64,000 nucleotides of DNA from Bordetella trematum (GTDB lineage Bacteria > Pseudomonadota > Gammaproteobacteria > Burkholderiales > Burkholderiaceae_B): contig NZ_FKBR01000046.1 of NCBI RefSeq assembly GCF_900078335.1, positions 1-64,000 of the forward strand, written 5' to 3'. Below the pieces are notes generated by a model, which worked only from the letters and a program-made list of their open reading frames with translations, was not told the origin of the DNA and did not search any database. This document shows, in pieces, positions 44,032-52,920 of the stretch (position 1 is its first letter; each line of letters starts with the position of its first letter). The translations under genes and the position numbers were made by a program.

Positions 44032-45339
44032 TCACTGGCCCGGCAGGGGCTTGCCGCCGGTCTCCCGGTAGACGAACGCCGCGGCCAGGAACGACAGCAA
44101 CGCTGCCAGCATCACGAAGAAGGCAGGCGCTTCGGCAATGCCGGTCGCACCGATCAGCCATTGCGAGGCATACGGCGCCGGGCCGCCCGCGATGATGGAC
44201 GAGATGTTGTAGCCCAGTGCCACGCCGCTCACGCGCAGCGCCGGGTTGAAGAGCTCGGTATAGGCGGCCAGCAGCACGCCCAGGTAGGCCGCCTCGATCA
44301 GGCCGAAGACGATGTGGCCGAACAGGGCATAGGCAAAGCCATGCTTCATCAACAGGAACAGCGGCCAGGCAAGGATGACCAGCGCGGCCGTCGAACCCAG
44401 GAAGACCGGCTTGCGGCCCACCTTGTCAGACAGCTTCCCCCAGAGCGGAATGGTCACGCCGGTCACGACCAGCGCCACGACGGTCGACCACGATGCCTGG
44501 GCGGCGGTCATGATCCCCTGTGTCTGGAAATACGTGCTGAGATAGGTGAAGACAATGTAATAGGCCGCAAACGAACCCAGGTTCATCGTGGTCACCAGGA
44601 ACACTTCGCGCGGTTGCTGGCGGAAGGCCTGCATGATCGGCGAGCGCTCGACGGTGTGGCTCGACTGGGCCTTCTCGAACTCGGGCGATTCTTCCAGCTG
44701 ACGACGCAGCAGGAGCGCAGCGATCCCCATCGGGATGGACAGCAGGAACGGCACACGCCAGCCCCAGGACAGCATCTGGCTATCGTCCAGCAGGCTGTAG
44801 GTCGACCCCACCACCAACGCCGCCAGGCCCGTACCGATGACCAGGCCCAGGTTGATGAAGCTCACGTCAAATCCGCGGCGATGCACATCGGAGGCTTCCG
44901 AGGCGTAGGTGGCCGCGCTGGCCATTTCCCCGCCGGCCGCCACGCCCTGCATCGCGCGCAGGAAAACCAGCAGCAAGGGGGCCAGCAAGCCCACCGAAGC
45001 ATAGACCGGCAGAAAGCCGATCAGCGAGCTGGTGACGGCCATGCCGACCACCGAGATCGTCAGGGCCGGCCGACGGCCATAGCGGTCGGCCACGTGGCCG
45101 AACAGCACGCCACCCAAGGGACGGAACAGGAATGACACCCCGAACACCGCCAGGGCCGACAGCAGCGCGATCCCCTGCTGATCCGCGGCGAAAAACAGTT
45201 TTGCGATGGTCAGCGCCAGGAAGGCATAGGCCATGTAGTCGTACCACTCGATCACGGTACCGACCACCGAGGCCACGATTGTCATCTTGCGTCTTGCGAC
45301 ATCTTTTTCCTGCGCACTGCTCATGACAGTCTCCGACAT
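44032..45339 (-). CDS. MHS-family MFS transporter (metabolite:proton symporter)
   Basis: A 435-residue membrane protein from ATG 45339 with GGGGGAG four bases upstream. SVVGTVIEWYDYMAYAFLA in the first helix and GHVADRYGRRPALTIS in the loop are characteristic of the MHS group (ProP, ShiA, KgtP). The ligand is probably a carboxylate or betaine; the downstream alcohol dehydrogenase gives no sharper clue. Confidence 0.9.
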   Translation of the reverse strand: MSETVMSSAQEKDVARRKMTIVASVVGTVIEWYDYMAYAFLALTIAKLFFAADQQGIALLSALAVFGVSFLFRPLGGVLFGHVADRYGRRPALTISVVGMAVTSSLIGFLPVYASVGLLAPLLLVFLRAMQGVAAGGEMASAATYASEASDVHRRGFDVSFINLGLVIGTGLAALVVGSTYSLLDDSQMLSWGWRVPFLLSIPMGIAALLLRRQLEESPEFEKAQSSHTVERSPIMQAFRQQPREVFLVTTMNLGSFAAYYIVFTYLSTYFQTQGIMTAAQASWSTVVALVVTGVTIPLWGKLSDKVGRKPVFLGSTAALVILAWPLFLLMKHGFAYALFGHIVFGLIEAAYLGVLLAAYTELFNPALRVSGVALGYNISSIIAGGPAPYASQWLIGATGIAEAPAFFVMLAALLSFLAAAFVYRETGGKPLPGQ

Positions 45340-45941
45340 ACAACTCCCCCAATACTTCAGATTTTCGTTTGATCGAAATTGACGTGTCGTGGCGCCGTAC
45401 TGCATTTTCCCGGGCAAAAGGAGGCCCTTCACGGAAACACATTCGTGCGCCACAAAAAAATCTGCCGGCCTGCAAATCGCGGCCGGCCCGATCTCGTTTT
45501 TTATAAAAATAACCCAGCACGGCCGGGCTTTATTTTTTCTTCACACCCCCACTCTCGGTTGCTGCGCACAAAAATCGACATTTATTATGTATTTGGTATT
45601 TTGATGCGTCAACCAGCCGGCAGGGCGGAATCGCTTTGCAATAATTACATTAATGATGGCATCTTTTTCCTGCGCGCGGACAAAGGAAATACCCATTCAA
45701 AACAACGAGATAACATCAGGACGATGGCAATCCCGGGTTTTTTTGTCCTTTCAGGCAGGCTGATTTCATGAAAGCAATAACAACAATCGCATCGCCATGC
45801 GATTAATAAGTTTCAGAAAACGCCTGTTCGCCGCCGGATTGATACCTGAATCCTTCGGCTTTCATACTTCAAAAATGGTCAAGGCGGGAAAATACTGAGT
45901 CCGGCGTGCGTGCATCCTTGGATATTTCCCGGAGACAGCCG
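45340..45941. other. Long AT-rich intergenic region
   Basis: About 600 bases with no supported gene. Bases 45490-45640 are AT-rich with several A- and T-runs (for example GTTTTTTATAAAAAT), which is unusual here and may hold the promoter of the MHS transporter or be a recently acquired spacer. One open frame (45379-45771) lacks a good start and a protein-like composition. Confidence 0.4.
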
Positions 45942-45966
45942 AAAAAAAGCCGCGATATCGCGGCTT
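45942..45966 (-). terminator. Rho-independent terminator of the 114-residue membrane protein gene
   Basis: AAGCCGCGATATCGCGGCTT is a self-complementary hairpin that on the minus strand is followed by a T-run, directly after the gene's stop. Confidence 0.8.
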
Positions 45967-45980
45967 GGGCGTGGCCTGTT

Positions 45981-46325
45981 TCAGTCCTCCTCGTCGAGAT
46001 GAAACTTGTGCATGACGCGATGCGCCACCGGCGCCAGTATCAGGCCCAGGGTGGCGACGAAAAGCAGGCTCACCAGAAGGCCATACAAGGCAAAGAACAG
46101 CTTGCCTCCGACCGAAGCCGGCAACATGAAAGGCCCCAGGCCGCTGATGATGAGCGCGGTATTCAATGCGGCATCGTGCCAGCTGATGTCCTCCAGCCAG
46201 AGATGGGCCAGTACGCCTATTCCCACCACCACGGCGATCAACAGCACGGCCCACAGCAAATGCAGCACCATGCGCCACACAAAATGCCGCCTGGGAAGCA
46301 GCGGCTGCGTCTTGGATTCATACAT
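45981..46325 (-). CDS. Hypothetical inner membrane protein (114 aa)
   Basis: From ATG 46325 (MYESKTQPLLPRRHFVWRM), with three hydrophobic helices: VLHLLWAVLLIAVVVGIGVL, an amphipathic TALIISGLGPFML, and KLFFALYGLLVSLLFVATLG. The C-terminus is acidic and His-rich (APVAHRVMHKFHLDEED). No family recognised. Followed by a clear terminator. Confidence 0.65.
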   Translation of the reverse strand: MYESKTQPLLPRRHFVWRMVLHLLWAVLLIAVVVGIGVLAHLWLEDISWHDAALNTALIISGLGPFMLPASVGGKLFFALYGLLVSLLFVATLGLILAPVAHRVMHKFHLDEED

Positions 46326-46518
46326 TGGAAAGCCCCTACGATCAGACTCGACTGACCGCATTATGCCGAGGACCTCGCCGGTTTACATATTGACGCGCCT
46401 TCGATGCCGCCATCCCCTGCCCTCGCGGCATAATCAGCCCGGCTTTCAGCCAGGCGCCTGCGGCAAAAACGCTGAACGCGCCGGCTTCATCGTTCGCATC
46501 AGTTTGGAGGATTTTGTT

Positions 46519-47142
46519 TTGCGCAGCCCCATCAAAGCCGTGATTCTGGGTGGTCTGGTCGTCGCGCTGGCCGCCTGCGGCAGCGCCAAGGACGCCAACA
46601 AGGGTAATTTCAGCAAGGCGATCCAGGCCTACCTGGACACCCAGAACGGCCTGTGCGCCGCGCTGCCGGCCAAGAGCCTGCCTTTTACCCTCGCAGACCA
46701 GGACATGCTCAGCCAGCAAGGCAAGCAGCGCGCCGACGCGCTCGTTGACGCGGGCCTGTTGAGCAAGCGTGACGTGGAGGTGAAGGCCATGTTCGGTAAC
46801 CGTATGCTACCGGGCGCCGAGTATTCGATTACCGATGAAGGCAAGAAATACCTGGTGGCCGGCGGCGCCAGCACCATGATGCGCCAGGATGCATTCTGCA
46901 CCGGGAAATATGCCATGGCCGAAGTGCAGAACTTCACCGAACCCAGCGACATGATGGGCGCGAAAGTCTCGCGCGTGAATTTCCTCTACAAACTGGACGG
47001 CGCCGCCAGCTGGGCCAAATCGGCCAGCCTGCAGCAGGCCTATCCGGCATTTGCCAAGCAAACCCAGGGCGACATCAAAGGCAAGGCCGCCCTCATCCTG
47101 ACCAACGACGGCTGGGTGCACGAGCGCCTTTTCAAGCGCTGA
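46519..47142 (+). CDS. Predicted lipoprotein (207 aa)
   Basis: Start TTG 46519 chosen because GGAGG lies eight bases upstream and the frame then gives a perfect lipoprotein signal: MRSPIKAVILGGLVVALAAC with lipobox LAAC and Gly-Ser next. The mature part contains repeated KQRADALVDAGLLSKRDV and a C-terminal ALILTNDGWVHERLFKR. No family recognised; probably an outer membrane lipoprotein. Confidence 0.75.
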   Translation: MRSPIKAVILGGLVVALAACGSAKDANKGNFSKAIQAYLDTQNGLCAALPAKSLPFTLADQDMLSQQGKQRADALVDAGLLSKRDVEVKAMFGNRMLPGAEYSITDEGKKYLVAGGASTMMRQDAFCTGKYAMAEVQNFTEPSDMMGAKVSRVNFLYKLDGAASWAKSASLQQAYPAFAKQTQGDIKGKAALILTNDGWVHERLFKR

Positions 47143-47161
47143 TCCCCGCCTGCCCCGGCAC

Positions 47162-47183
47162 AGCCCTCCCCGGAGGGCTTTTT
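47162..47183 (+). terminator. Rho-independent terminator after the lipoprotein gene
   Basis: AGCCCTCC/GGAGGGCT stem with a two-base loop and T-run, 19 bases after the stop. Confidence 0.85.
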
Positions 47184-47197
47184 CATGCCTGCGCCCT

Positions 47198-47977
47198 TCA
47201 GGCGCAGACCACCTCCACCCCCTGGGCCCGGATCGCCGCCACGATGGCAGGATCGGCCGCGGCGTCAGTCACCAGCCGCTGGCCCGCCCGCCAGGCTGCG
47301 ACGCGAAAGCTCGCATAGGCCTTGAACTTGGTATGGTCGGCCAGGATGGTGCAACGGCTGGCCGACGCAATGAAAGCCCGGTTCATGGCGGCATCTTCGC
47401 TGTCACGCATGAAGATGCCGGCGGCCGACACCGCGTGCACGCCCAGGAACGCCTCGCGGATCTGGATGCCGGCCAGCACGTCATTGTCAGCCCGCTCGAT
47501 GGTGGCCTGCTTGCGGGTATCCAGCCTGCCCGCCAGCACGTACACATGGGCCAGCTGGCTCTGGCCGGCCGCCGCCGCCACCGTCAGCCCGTTGGTGATC
47601 ACATGCAGATCCTGGTGGCCGCGCAGGGCCTGCGCCAGCGCGTGCGCGGTGGTGCCGGCATTGATCAGGATGCTGTCGCCATCGCTGATGTACTGAGCCG
47701 CGCATTCCGCGATGGCGGCCTTTTCGGCCGATTGCTGATGATCGCGCTCGGCGTAGCTGTACATCTCATAGCGCGCATTGCCTTCGGCCAGCACCTCGTG
47801 CACTGCCACCGCCCCGCCATGGGTGCGCGCCAGCAGGCCTTTCTCGCCCAATTCGAGCAAATCGCGGCGGATGGTGATGGGCGAGGTCGAGAACGCCTGC
47901 GCCAGCTCGCGCACCGTGACGGCGTTGGTTTCCTGCATGCGGGCGAGAATACGGTGCTGACGTTCGGCTTTGAGCAT
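47198..47977 (-). CDS. DeoR-family transcriptional regulator
   Basis: A 259-residue protein with the N-terminal DeoR HTH (RQHRILARMQETNAVTVREL, FSTSPITIRRDLLELGEKGL, ARTHGGAVAV) and the sugar-phosphate-binding DeoRC domain (INAGTTAHALAQALRGH, VTNGLTVAAAAG-like). Divergent from the HAD/ABC importer operon, with a palindrome in the gap. Typical ligands are phosphorylated polyols or sugars. Confidence 0.9.
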   Translation of the reverse strand: MLKAERQHRILARMQETNAVTVRELAQAFSTSPITIRRDLLELGEKGLLARTHGGAVAVHEVLAEGNARYEMYSYAERDHQQSAEKAAIAECAAQYISDGDSILINAGTTAHALAQALRGHQDLHVITNGLTVAAAAGQSQLAHVYVLAGRLDTRKQATIERADNDVLAGIQIREAFLGVHAVSAAGIFMRDSEDAAMNRAFIASASRCTILADHTKFKAYASFRVAAWRAGQRLVTDAAADPAIVAAIRAQGVEVVCA

Positions 47978-48069
47978 ATCTGATCGGAATGAACGGGAAA
48001 CGCGCAGCTTACCATCGGTAAAGCGCAGAATTTTGACAATCGAGCCCGAACGATACTGATCGATTTAGG

Positions 48070-48100
48070 TCGAATATGTTCACCGTATCGTCATATTCGA
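48070..48100. promoter_or_regulatory. Operator-like inverted repeat in the DeoR/ABC operon promoter region
   Basis: TCGAATATG and CATATTCGA are perfect complements separated by 13 bases, 18 bases upstream of the HAD-phosphatase start. The TTCGA half-site resembles the TTCG core of DeoR/GlpR operators. Confidence 0.5.
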
Positions 48101-48117
48101 TCACTAGAGTGGCGGTC

Positions 48118-48798
48118 ATGATGCACCACACCGCCTATTCCACGATCGTTTTTGATCTCGACGGCACGCTGCTGGACACCTGGCCCGGCCTGCTGCAGAT
48201 CGTCCGCCACGCCGCCCCCGGACAGGCCCGCCTGGACACGGCGGCGCTGCGGCGCGCCCTCAGCCTGGGCATCGCCCCCATGTTCGAGCGCGCTGCGGCG
48301 CAACTGGCCCTGAGCGCGCCGGCTGCGGCCGCCTTCGTGGCCGGTTGCGCCCAGCACCTGCCGCAGCAGGCGCCCGCCTACGAGGGTTGCGAGACGCTGC
48401 TGAACACGCTGCGCGCCGCCGGCCTGACCCTGGCCCTGTGCACCAACCGCGACCGCGCCTCCACCCTGGCCCTGCTTCAGGCACGCGGCTGGCTGGCGCA
48501 TTTTTCCCATATTCATTGCCTGGGCGACGGCCTGCCGGCCAAGCCCGATCCCGCCCCGCTGCTGGCCACGCTGGCACGTCTGGACTGCCCGCCTGCGCAG
48601 GCGCTGTTCGTGGGCGACTCGCGCATCGACGCCCAATGCGCCGCCAACAGCGGCCTGACCTTTGCCGCCCACCTCGGCGGCTATCACAGCGACCTCGCCG
48701 AACTGGCGCCGGCCGCCCTGCACTACGACCATCCCCGCCACCTGCTGCGCTGGCTGGCGCAGACCCATCCGCGCATGCTGGAGACCGAACATGGCTGA
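48118..48798 (+). CDS. HAD-family phosphatase (phosphoglycolate-phosphatase-like)
   Basis: A 226-residue protein from ATG 48118. HAD motif I is IVFDLDGTLLDTW, motif II LALCTNRDRAS, motif III Lys in LPAKPDPAPLL, motif IV ALFVGDSRIDAQCA. A cap domain lies between I and II. First gene of an operon with an ABC importer and a phosphodiesterase, so it may remove phosphate from an imported or released phospho-polyol. Overlaps the next gene by eight bases. Confidence 0.88.
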   Translation: MMHHTAYSTIVFDLDGTLLDTWPGLLQIVRHAAPGQARLDTAALRRALSLGIAPMFERAAAQLALSAPAAAAFVAGCAQHLPQQAPAYEGCETLLNTLRAAGLTLALCTNRDRASTLALLQARGWLAHFSHIHCLGDGLPAKPDPAPLLATLARLDCPPAQALFVGDSRIDAQCAANSGLTFAAHLGGYHSDLAELAPAALHYDHPRHLLRWLAQTHPRMLETEHG

Positions 48799-49927
48799 CA
48801 TCGTCCTTGACCGGATTTCAAAAACCTATGGCGAGACCACGGTGCTGGACTCGCTCTCGCTGACCATACGGGAAGGCGAATTCCTCACCTTGCTGGGTGC
48901 CTCCGGTTGCGGCAAGTCCACGCTGCTCAAGTTGCTCGCCGGCCTGGAACTGCCCGACGGCGGCACGCTGCAGCGCGGCGACGCCGACCTGCTCACGCTC
49001 TCGCCCGCCGAACGCGACTGCGCCATGGTATTCCAGTCATATGCGCTCTATCCGCACATGACGGTGGGCGACAACATCTGCACGCCGCTGTACATGCGGG
49101 CCCTGAACTTCGCCCAGCGCCTGCCCGGCGCGCGCTGGCTCAGCCCCACGGCGCGCCGCAATCGCGGCCAGGCACAGGCCCAGGGTCGCCAGGTCGCCGC
49201 CGCGCTGGGCATCGACCACCTCTGGAGCCGCAAGCCCGCCCAACTCTCCGGCGGCCAGCGCCAGCGCGTGGCGCTGGCGCGCGCCATGGTGCGCCGCCCG
49301 TCATTGTTCCTGTTCGATGAGCCGCTCTCCAATCTGGATGCAAGCCTGCGCCAGTCGCTGCGCAGCGAGATCCGCCAGCTGCATGCCCAGCTGGGCGTGA
49401 CCTTCGTGTACGTCACCCACGACCAGCACGAGGCCATGTCGATGTCCGACCGCGTGGCGGTCATGCGCGGCGGGCGCATCCTGCAACTGGGCACGCCGCA
49501 AGAGATCTACCACGCGCCCAATCACGTCGACGTGGCGGCCCTGGTGGGCGCGCCGCGCATCAACTTCCTGACGGCCTCGCGCGATGCCGCCCATCGCCTG
49601 TGCCTGCAGGACCAGCCGCTGGCCGGACGCTTTCCCCTGGAAACCAGCACGTTGGCTTTCCGGCCGCATGCCGCCCAGCTCAGCGCCGGCCGCGACACCC
49701 TGGCCATCACCGCCCGCGTCACTCAACTGGAGTTTTCCGGCGCGCAATGCCTGGCCAGCCTGCTCACGCCAGAGCAGGAAACCCTGATGGTGGCGCTGCC
49801 GCCCGAGGCGCCCGTACGCCAGGGCCAGACGCTGCAGGTCCACGTGCCGCTGGCCGACTGGCATGCCTTTGACGCGCAAGGCCGCCGCCTCGCGCCGCTG
49901 GCCCAGGGCCTGTCTCTGGCGGCCTAG
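48791..49927 (+). CDS. ABC transporter ATP-binding protein (UgpC/MalK type)
   Basis: A 378-residue ATPase: Walker A LGASGCGKSTLLKLLAG, Q-loop MVFQSYALYPHM, signature LSGGQRQRVALARAMV, Walker B LFLFDEPLSNLD, switch VTHDQHEAM, then a TOBE domain. Between the Q-loop and the signature there is an insertion of about 15 residues (NFAQRLPGARWLSPTARRN) relative to UgpC/MalK, at the point where the alpha-helical subdomain contacts the permeases. Confidence 0.92.
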   Translation: MADIVLDRISKTYGETTVLDSLSLTIREGEFLTLLGASGCGKSTLLKLLAGLELPDGGTLQRGDADLLTLSPAERDCAMVFQSYALYPHMTVGDNICTPLYMRALNFAQRLPGARWLSPTARRNRGQAQAQGRQVAAALGIDHLWSRKPAQLSGGQRQRVALARAMVRRPSLFLFDEPLSNLDASLRQSLRSEIRQLHAQLGVTFVYVTHDQHEAMSMSDRVAVMRGGRILQLGTPQEIYHAPNHVDVAALVGAPRINFLTASRDAAHRLCLQDQPLAGRFPLETSTLAFRPHAAQLSAGRDTLAITARVTQLEFSGAQCLASLLTPEQETLMVALPPEAPVRQGQTLQVHVPLADWHAFDAQGRRLAPLAQGLSLAA

Positions 49928-49949
49928 CCCGCCTTCACCGGAGCTTCCG

Positions 49950-50822
49950 ATGCGCATCAAATCCTCTTCGCTCGCGCTCTTGCTGGGGCCCTGCCTGCTG
50001 CTGACGGCCCTGCTGCTGGTGCTGCCCCTGCTGGTGGTGGCCCTGATGTCGCTGACCGACTGGCAGTTCGGCGCCAGCAGCTGGAACTGGATCGGCCTGG
50101 GCAACTATGCCGACCTGTGGAATGACGCCACGTTCCGCAAGAGTTTCGCCAACACTGTCTATTACCTCGCGGCGGTCTCCATCGGCTCGATCGTGATCGG
50201 CCTGTGCGTGGCGCTGCTGATCGAGGCGCAGCCCAGCTGGCGCAGCTTCTATCGCACGGCCTACTTCATGCCAGTCGCCTCGACCCTGATCGCCATGGCG
50301 GTGGTCTGGCAGTTCCTGATGCATCCGACCGTGGGGTTCTTCAACCACGTGCTGTCCTGGCTGGGCGCGGCGCCGCGCAACTGGCTCAAGGACTATGACC
50401 TGGCGCTGCCGTCGCTGGCAGCCATCGGCATCTGGCAGATGTCGGGCCTGGCCATGGTGATGTTCCTGGCAGGCCTGAAGAACATCCCGGCGGACCTGCG
50501 TCACGCCAGCCTGCTCGACGGCATGCGCCATCCGTTCGACCGCCTGCTGCGGGTGACTCTTCCCTTGCTGGGGCCGACCCTGCTCTTTGTGGTGACGGTC
50601 TGCGGCATCCGCTCGCTGCAGGTGTTCGACACGGTCCACGCACTCACCCAGGGCGGGCCGAACAAAAGCACCGAAGTGCTGCTGCACACCATCTATGCGG
50701 AGGGCTTCGGCTTTTTCCGCATGGGCTATGCCGCCGCGATGGTGGTGATCTTCATCGCCTGCATCTTCATCCTCACGCTGGTCCAGCAGATCGGCATGGA
50801 AAAACGGACCCATTACCGATGA
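49950..50822 (+). CDS. ABC transporter permease (UgpA/MalF type)
   Basis: A 290-residue permease from ATG 49950, with six hydrophobic segments and the EAA loop PADLRHASLLDGMRHPFDRL. Conserved ALTQGGPNKSTEVLLHTIY near the C-terminus is the hallmark of the UgpA/carbohydrate-importer permeases. Overlaps the next permease by four bases. Confidence 0.92.
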   Translation: MRIKSSSLALLLGPCLLLTALLLVLPLLVVALMSLTDWQFGASSWNWIGLGNYADLWNDATFRKSFANTVYYLAAVSIGSIVIGLCVALLIEAQPSWRSFYRTAYFMPVASTLIAMAVVWQFLMHPTVGFFNHVLSWLGAAPRNWLKDYDLALPSLAAIGIWQMSGLAMVMFLAGLKNIPADLRHASLLDGMRHPFDRLLRVTLPLLGPTLLFVVTVCGIRSLQVFDTVHALTQGGPNKSTEVLLHTIYAEGFGFFRMGYAAAMVVIFIACIFILTLVQQIGMEKRTHYR

Positions 50823-51649
50823 CTCCCGCCCTGCCCTGGCGCCTGCTGCGCCACCTGCTGCTGATGAGCGGCGCCGTGATCTACCTGCTGCCCTTCATCT
50901 GGATGCTGTCCACCTCGTTCAAGCCGGCCGACGAAATCTTCCGCGAGGGCTTTCACCTGCTGCCCCGCCACTGGGCCGCCGTCGAGAACTACACCCGCGC
51001 GCTGACCGATGTGCCACTGCTGCGTTATCTGTGGAATGGAGTCGTGGTGTGCGCCGGCATCCTGCTGCTGCAGATCGTGGTATCGCTGCCGGCCGCGTAC
51101 TGCTTCGCCAAGCTGCAGTTCCGCGGCAAGCGGCTGGCCTGGGGGCTGGTGCTGCTGTCGCTGATGATCCCCTTCCAGGCGACGGCCATCCCGCTCTACA
51201 TCCTGTTCTATCACGTGGGCCTGCTGGACACCACCGCCGCACTCATCGTGCCCTTCATCGCCTCGGCATTCGGCGTGTTCCTCATGCGCCAGTACTTCAT
51301 GGGCGTGCCCGATGACCTGATCCACGCCGCACGGCTGGATGGCATGGGCGAGTTCGAGCTGGTCTGGCGCGTGATGATGCCGGCGGCCATGCCTGCGCTG
51401 ATCGCCTTCGCGATCTTCTCGGTGGTCTGGCACTGGAACGACTATTTCTGGCCGCTGCTGGTGATCAACACCACCGATCTGGCCACCCCGCCGCTGGGCA
51501 CGATGTTCTTCAAAAACGAGGAAGCCGGCACTGACTTCGGCCCCCTCATGGCAGGCACGGTCATCATCACCTTGCCCTTGCTGCTGTTCTTTCTGTCTGC
51601 GCAGAAGCGCTTTATCGAAGGAGTCACCCTCTCGGGTGTCAAAGGTTGA
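50819..51649 (+). CDS. ABC transporter permease (UgpE/MalG type)
   Basis: A 276-residue permease beginning with LSTSFKPADEIFREG after the first helix and carrying the EAA loop PDDLIHAARLDGMGEFELVW, both diagnostic of the MalG/UgpE group. Partner of the preceding permease. Confidence 0.92.
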   Translation: MTPALPWRLLRHLLLMSGAVIYLLPFIWMLSTSFKPADEIFREGFHLLPRHWAAVENYTRALTDVPLLRYLWNGVVVCAGILLLQIVVSLPAAYCFAKLQFRGKRLAWGLVLLSLMIPFQATAIPLYILFYHVGLLDTTAALIVPFIASAFGVFLMRQYFMGVPDDLIHAARLDGMGEFELVWRVMMPAAMPALIAFAIFSVVWHWNDYFWPLLVINTTDLATPPLGTMFFKNEEAGTDFGPLMAGTVIITLPLLLFFLSAQKRFIEGVTLSGVKG

Positions 51650-51660
51650 AAGGAACCGAT

Positions 51661-52920
51661 ATGCAATCCCATACCCTGCTCGGCCTGGCCGCCGCCCTGA
51701 CCCTGGCTTGCGGCACGGCACAAGCCGCCAAGATCGAACTGGTGGTCGACTACCCCTACGCCGACGTCTTCAACACCGTGCACGCCGAGATCGCACGCCG
51801 CTTCAACGAAAAGTATCCCGACTACACCGTCAAGTTCCGCGCCCCCACCACGGAATATGAAACCGCCGCCCAGCAGGCACTGCGCCATGCCGTCACCGGC
51901 CAGCTGGCCGACGTCTCCTACCAGGGCCTGAACCGCCAGCGCGTGTTCGTCGACCGCGACATTGCGGTCGATCTGACCCCCTTCATCCAGGCCGAACCCG
52001 ACTGGGCCGCCAGCGGCTACAGCCCGGCGCTGCTGTCGCTGGGGCAGGTCAACGGCAAGCAGGTCGGCATTGGTTTCTCGCTGTCCACGCCGATCGTCTA
52101 CTACAACATGGACCTGATCTCGCGCGCCGGCGGCGATGCCAAGGCGCTGCCCAAGACCTGGGACGAGATCATCGCCCTGGCCGACCGTTCGCGCCAGGCC
52201 AACCCCGGCACCAACGGCCTGCACTACGACTGGGAAATCACCGGCAACTGGCTGTGGCAGGCGATGCTGTTTTCCAAGGGAGGCCAGTTGCTCAGCGCCG
52301 ACGAGAAGACGGTTGCCTTCGACGGCGACCTGGGGCGCGAATCCATCGCCCAGATGGGCCGCATGGTCGAGAACGGCACCATGCAGAACCTGAAGTTCAA
52401 GGACGCGGTGCAGCTGTTCGTGACCGGCAAGCTGGCCGTGCTGTCGACCTCGACCTCGCGCCTGGCCTCCATCGAGAAGCAGATCGGCGGCAAATTCCCC
52501 ATGGTGACGGGCTTTTTCCCGACCTACGGCGAGCAGGCCCGCGTGCCGGCCGGCGGCAACGTGGCCATGATGTTCGCCAAGGATCCCGAACGCCAGAAAG
52601 CCGCCTGGGCCTATATCAAGTTCGCCACCGGCCCCGAGGGGGCCACCATCATGACCCAGGGCACCGGCTACTTCCCGGCCAACACCCTGCCGATCGATGA
52701 CCCGGCCATGCTCAAGGGCTATTACGACGCCAATCCCAACCAGTACACCGCCGTGCGACAGCAGCCGTGGCTGACCGGCTGGTACGCCTTTCCGGGAGAA
52801 AACGGCCTGAAGATCACCGACGTCATCCACGACCACCTGCAAACCGTTTTCGACCGTTCGGCCCAGCCGCAGACCGCGCTGCAAGACATGAGCCGCGATG
52901 TGCAGAAGCTGCTGAAGTGA
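51661..52920 (+). CDS. ABC transporter solute-binding protein (UgpB-like, family 1)
   Basis: A 419-residue protein from ATG 51661 with AAAGGA seven bases upstream and a signal peptide (LLGLAAALTLACGTAQAA). The mature part follows UgpB/family 1 carbohydrate-binding proteins (ELVVDYPYADVFNTVHAEIA; YPKTWDEI-like segment LPKTWDEIIALADRSR). The ligand is probably glycerol-3-phosphate, a glycerophosphodiester or a sugar-phosphate, from the flanking phosphatase and phosphodiesterase. Confidence 0.9.
   Translation: MQSHTLLGLAAALTLACGTAQAAKIELVVDYPYADVFNTVHAEIARRFNEKYPDYTVKFRAPTTEYETAAQQALRHAVTGQLADVSYQGLNRQRVFVDRDIAVDLTPFIQAEPDWAASGYSPALLSLGQVNGKQVGIGFSLSTPIVYYNMDLISRAGGDAKALPKTWDEIIALADRSRQANPGTNGLHYDWEITGNWLWQAMLFSKGGQLLSADEKTVAFDGDLGRESIAQMGRMVENGTMQNLKFKDAVQLFVTGKLAVLSTSTSRLASIEKQIGGKFPMVTGFFPTYGEQARVPAGGNVAMMFAKDPERQKAAWAYIKFATGPEGATIMTQGTGYFPANTLPIDDPAMLKGYYDANPNQYTAVRQQPWLTGWYAFPGENGLKITDVIHDHLQTVFDRSAQPQTALQDMSRDVQKLLK

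Noticed and set aside
45379..45771. A 130-codon plus-strand frame in the AT-rich intergenic region
   Set aside because: Poor start context and low-complexity, phenylalanine-rich content; not protein-like.
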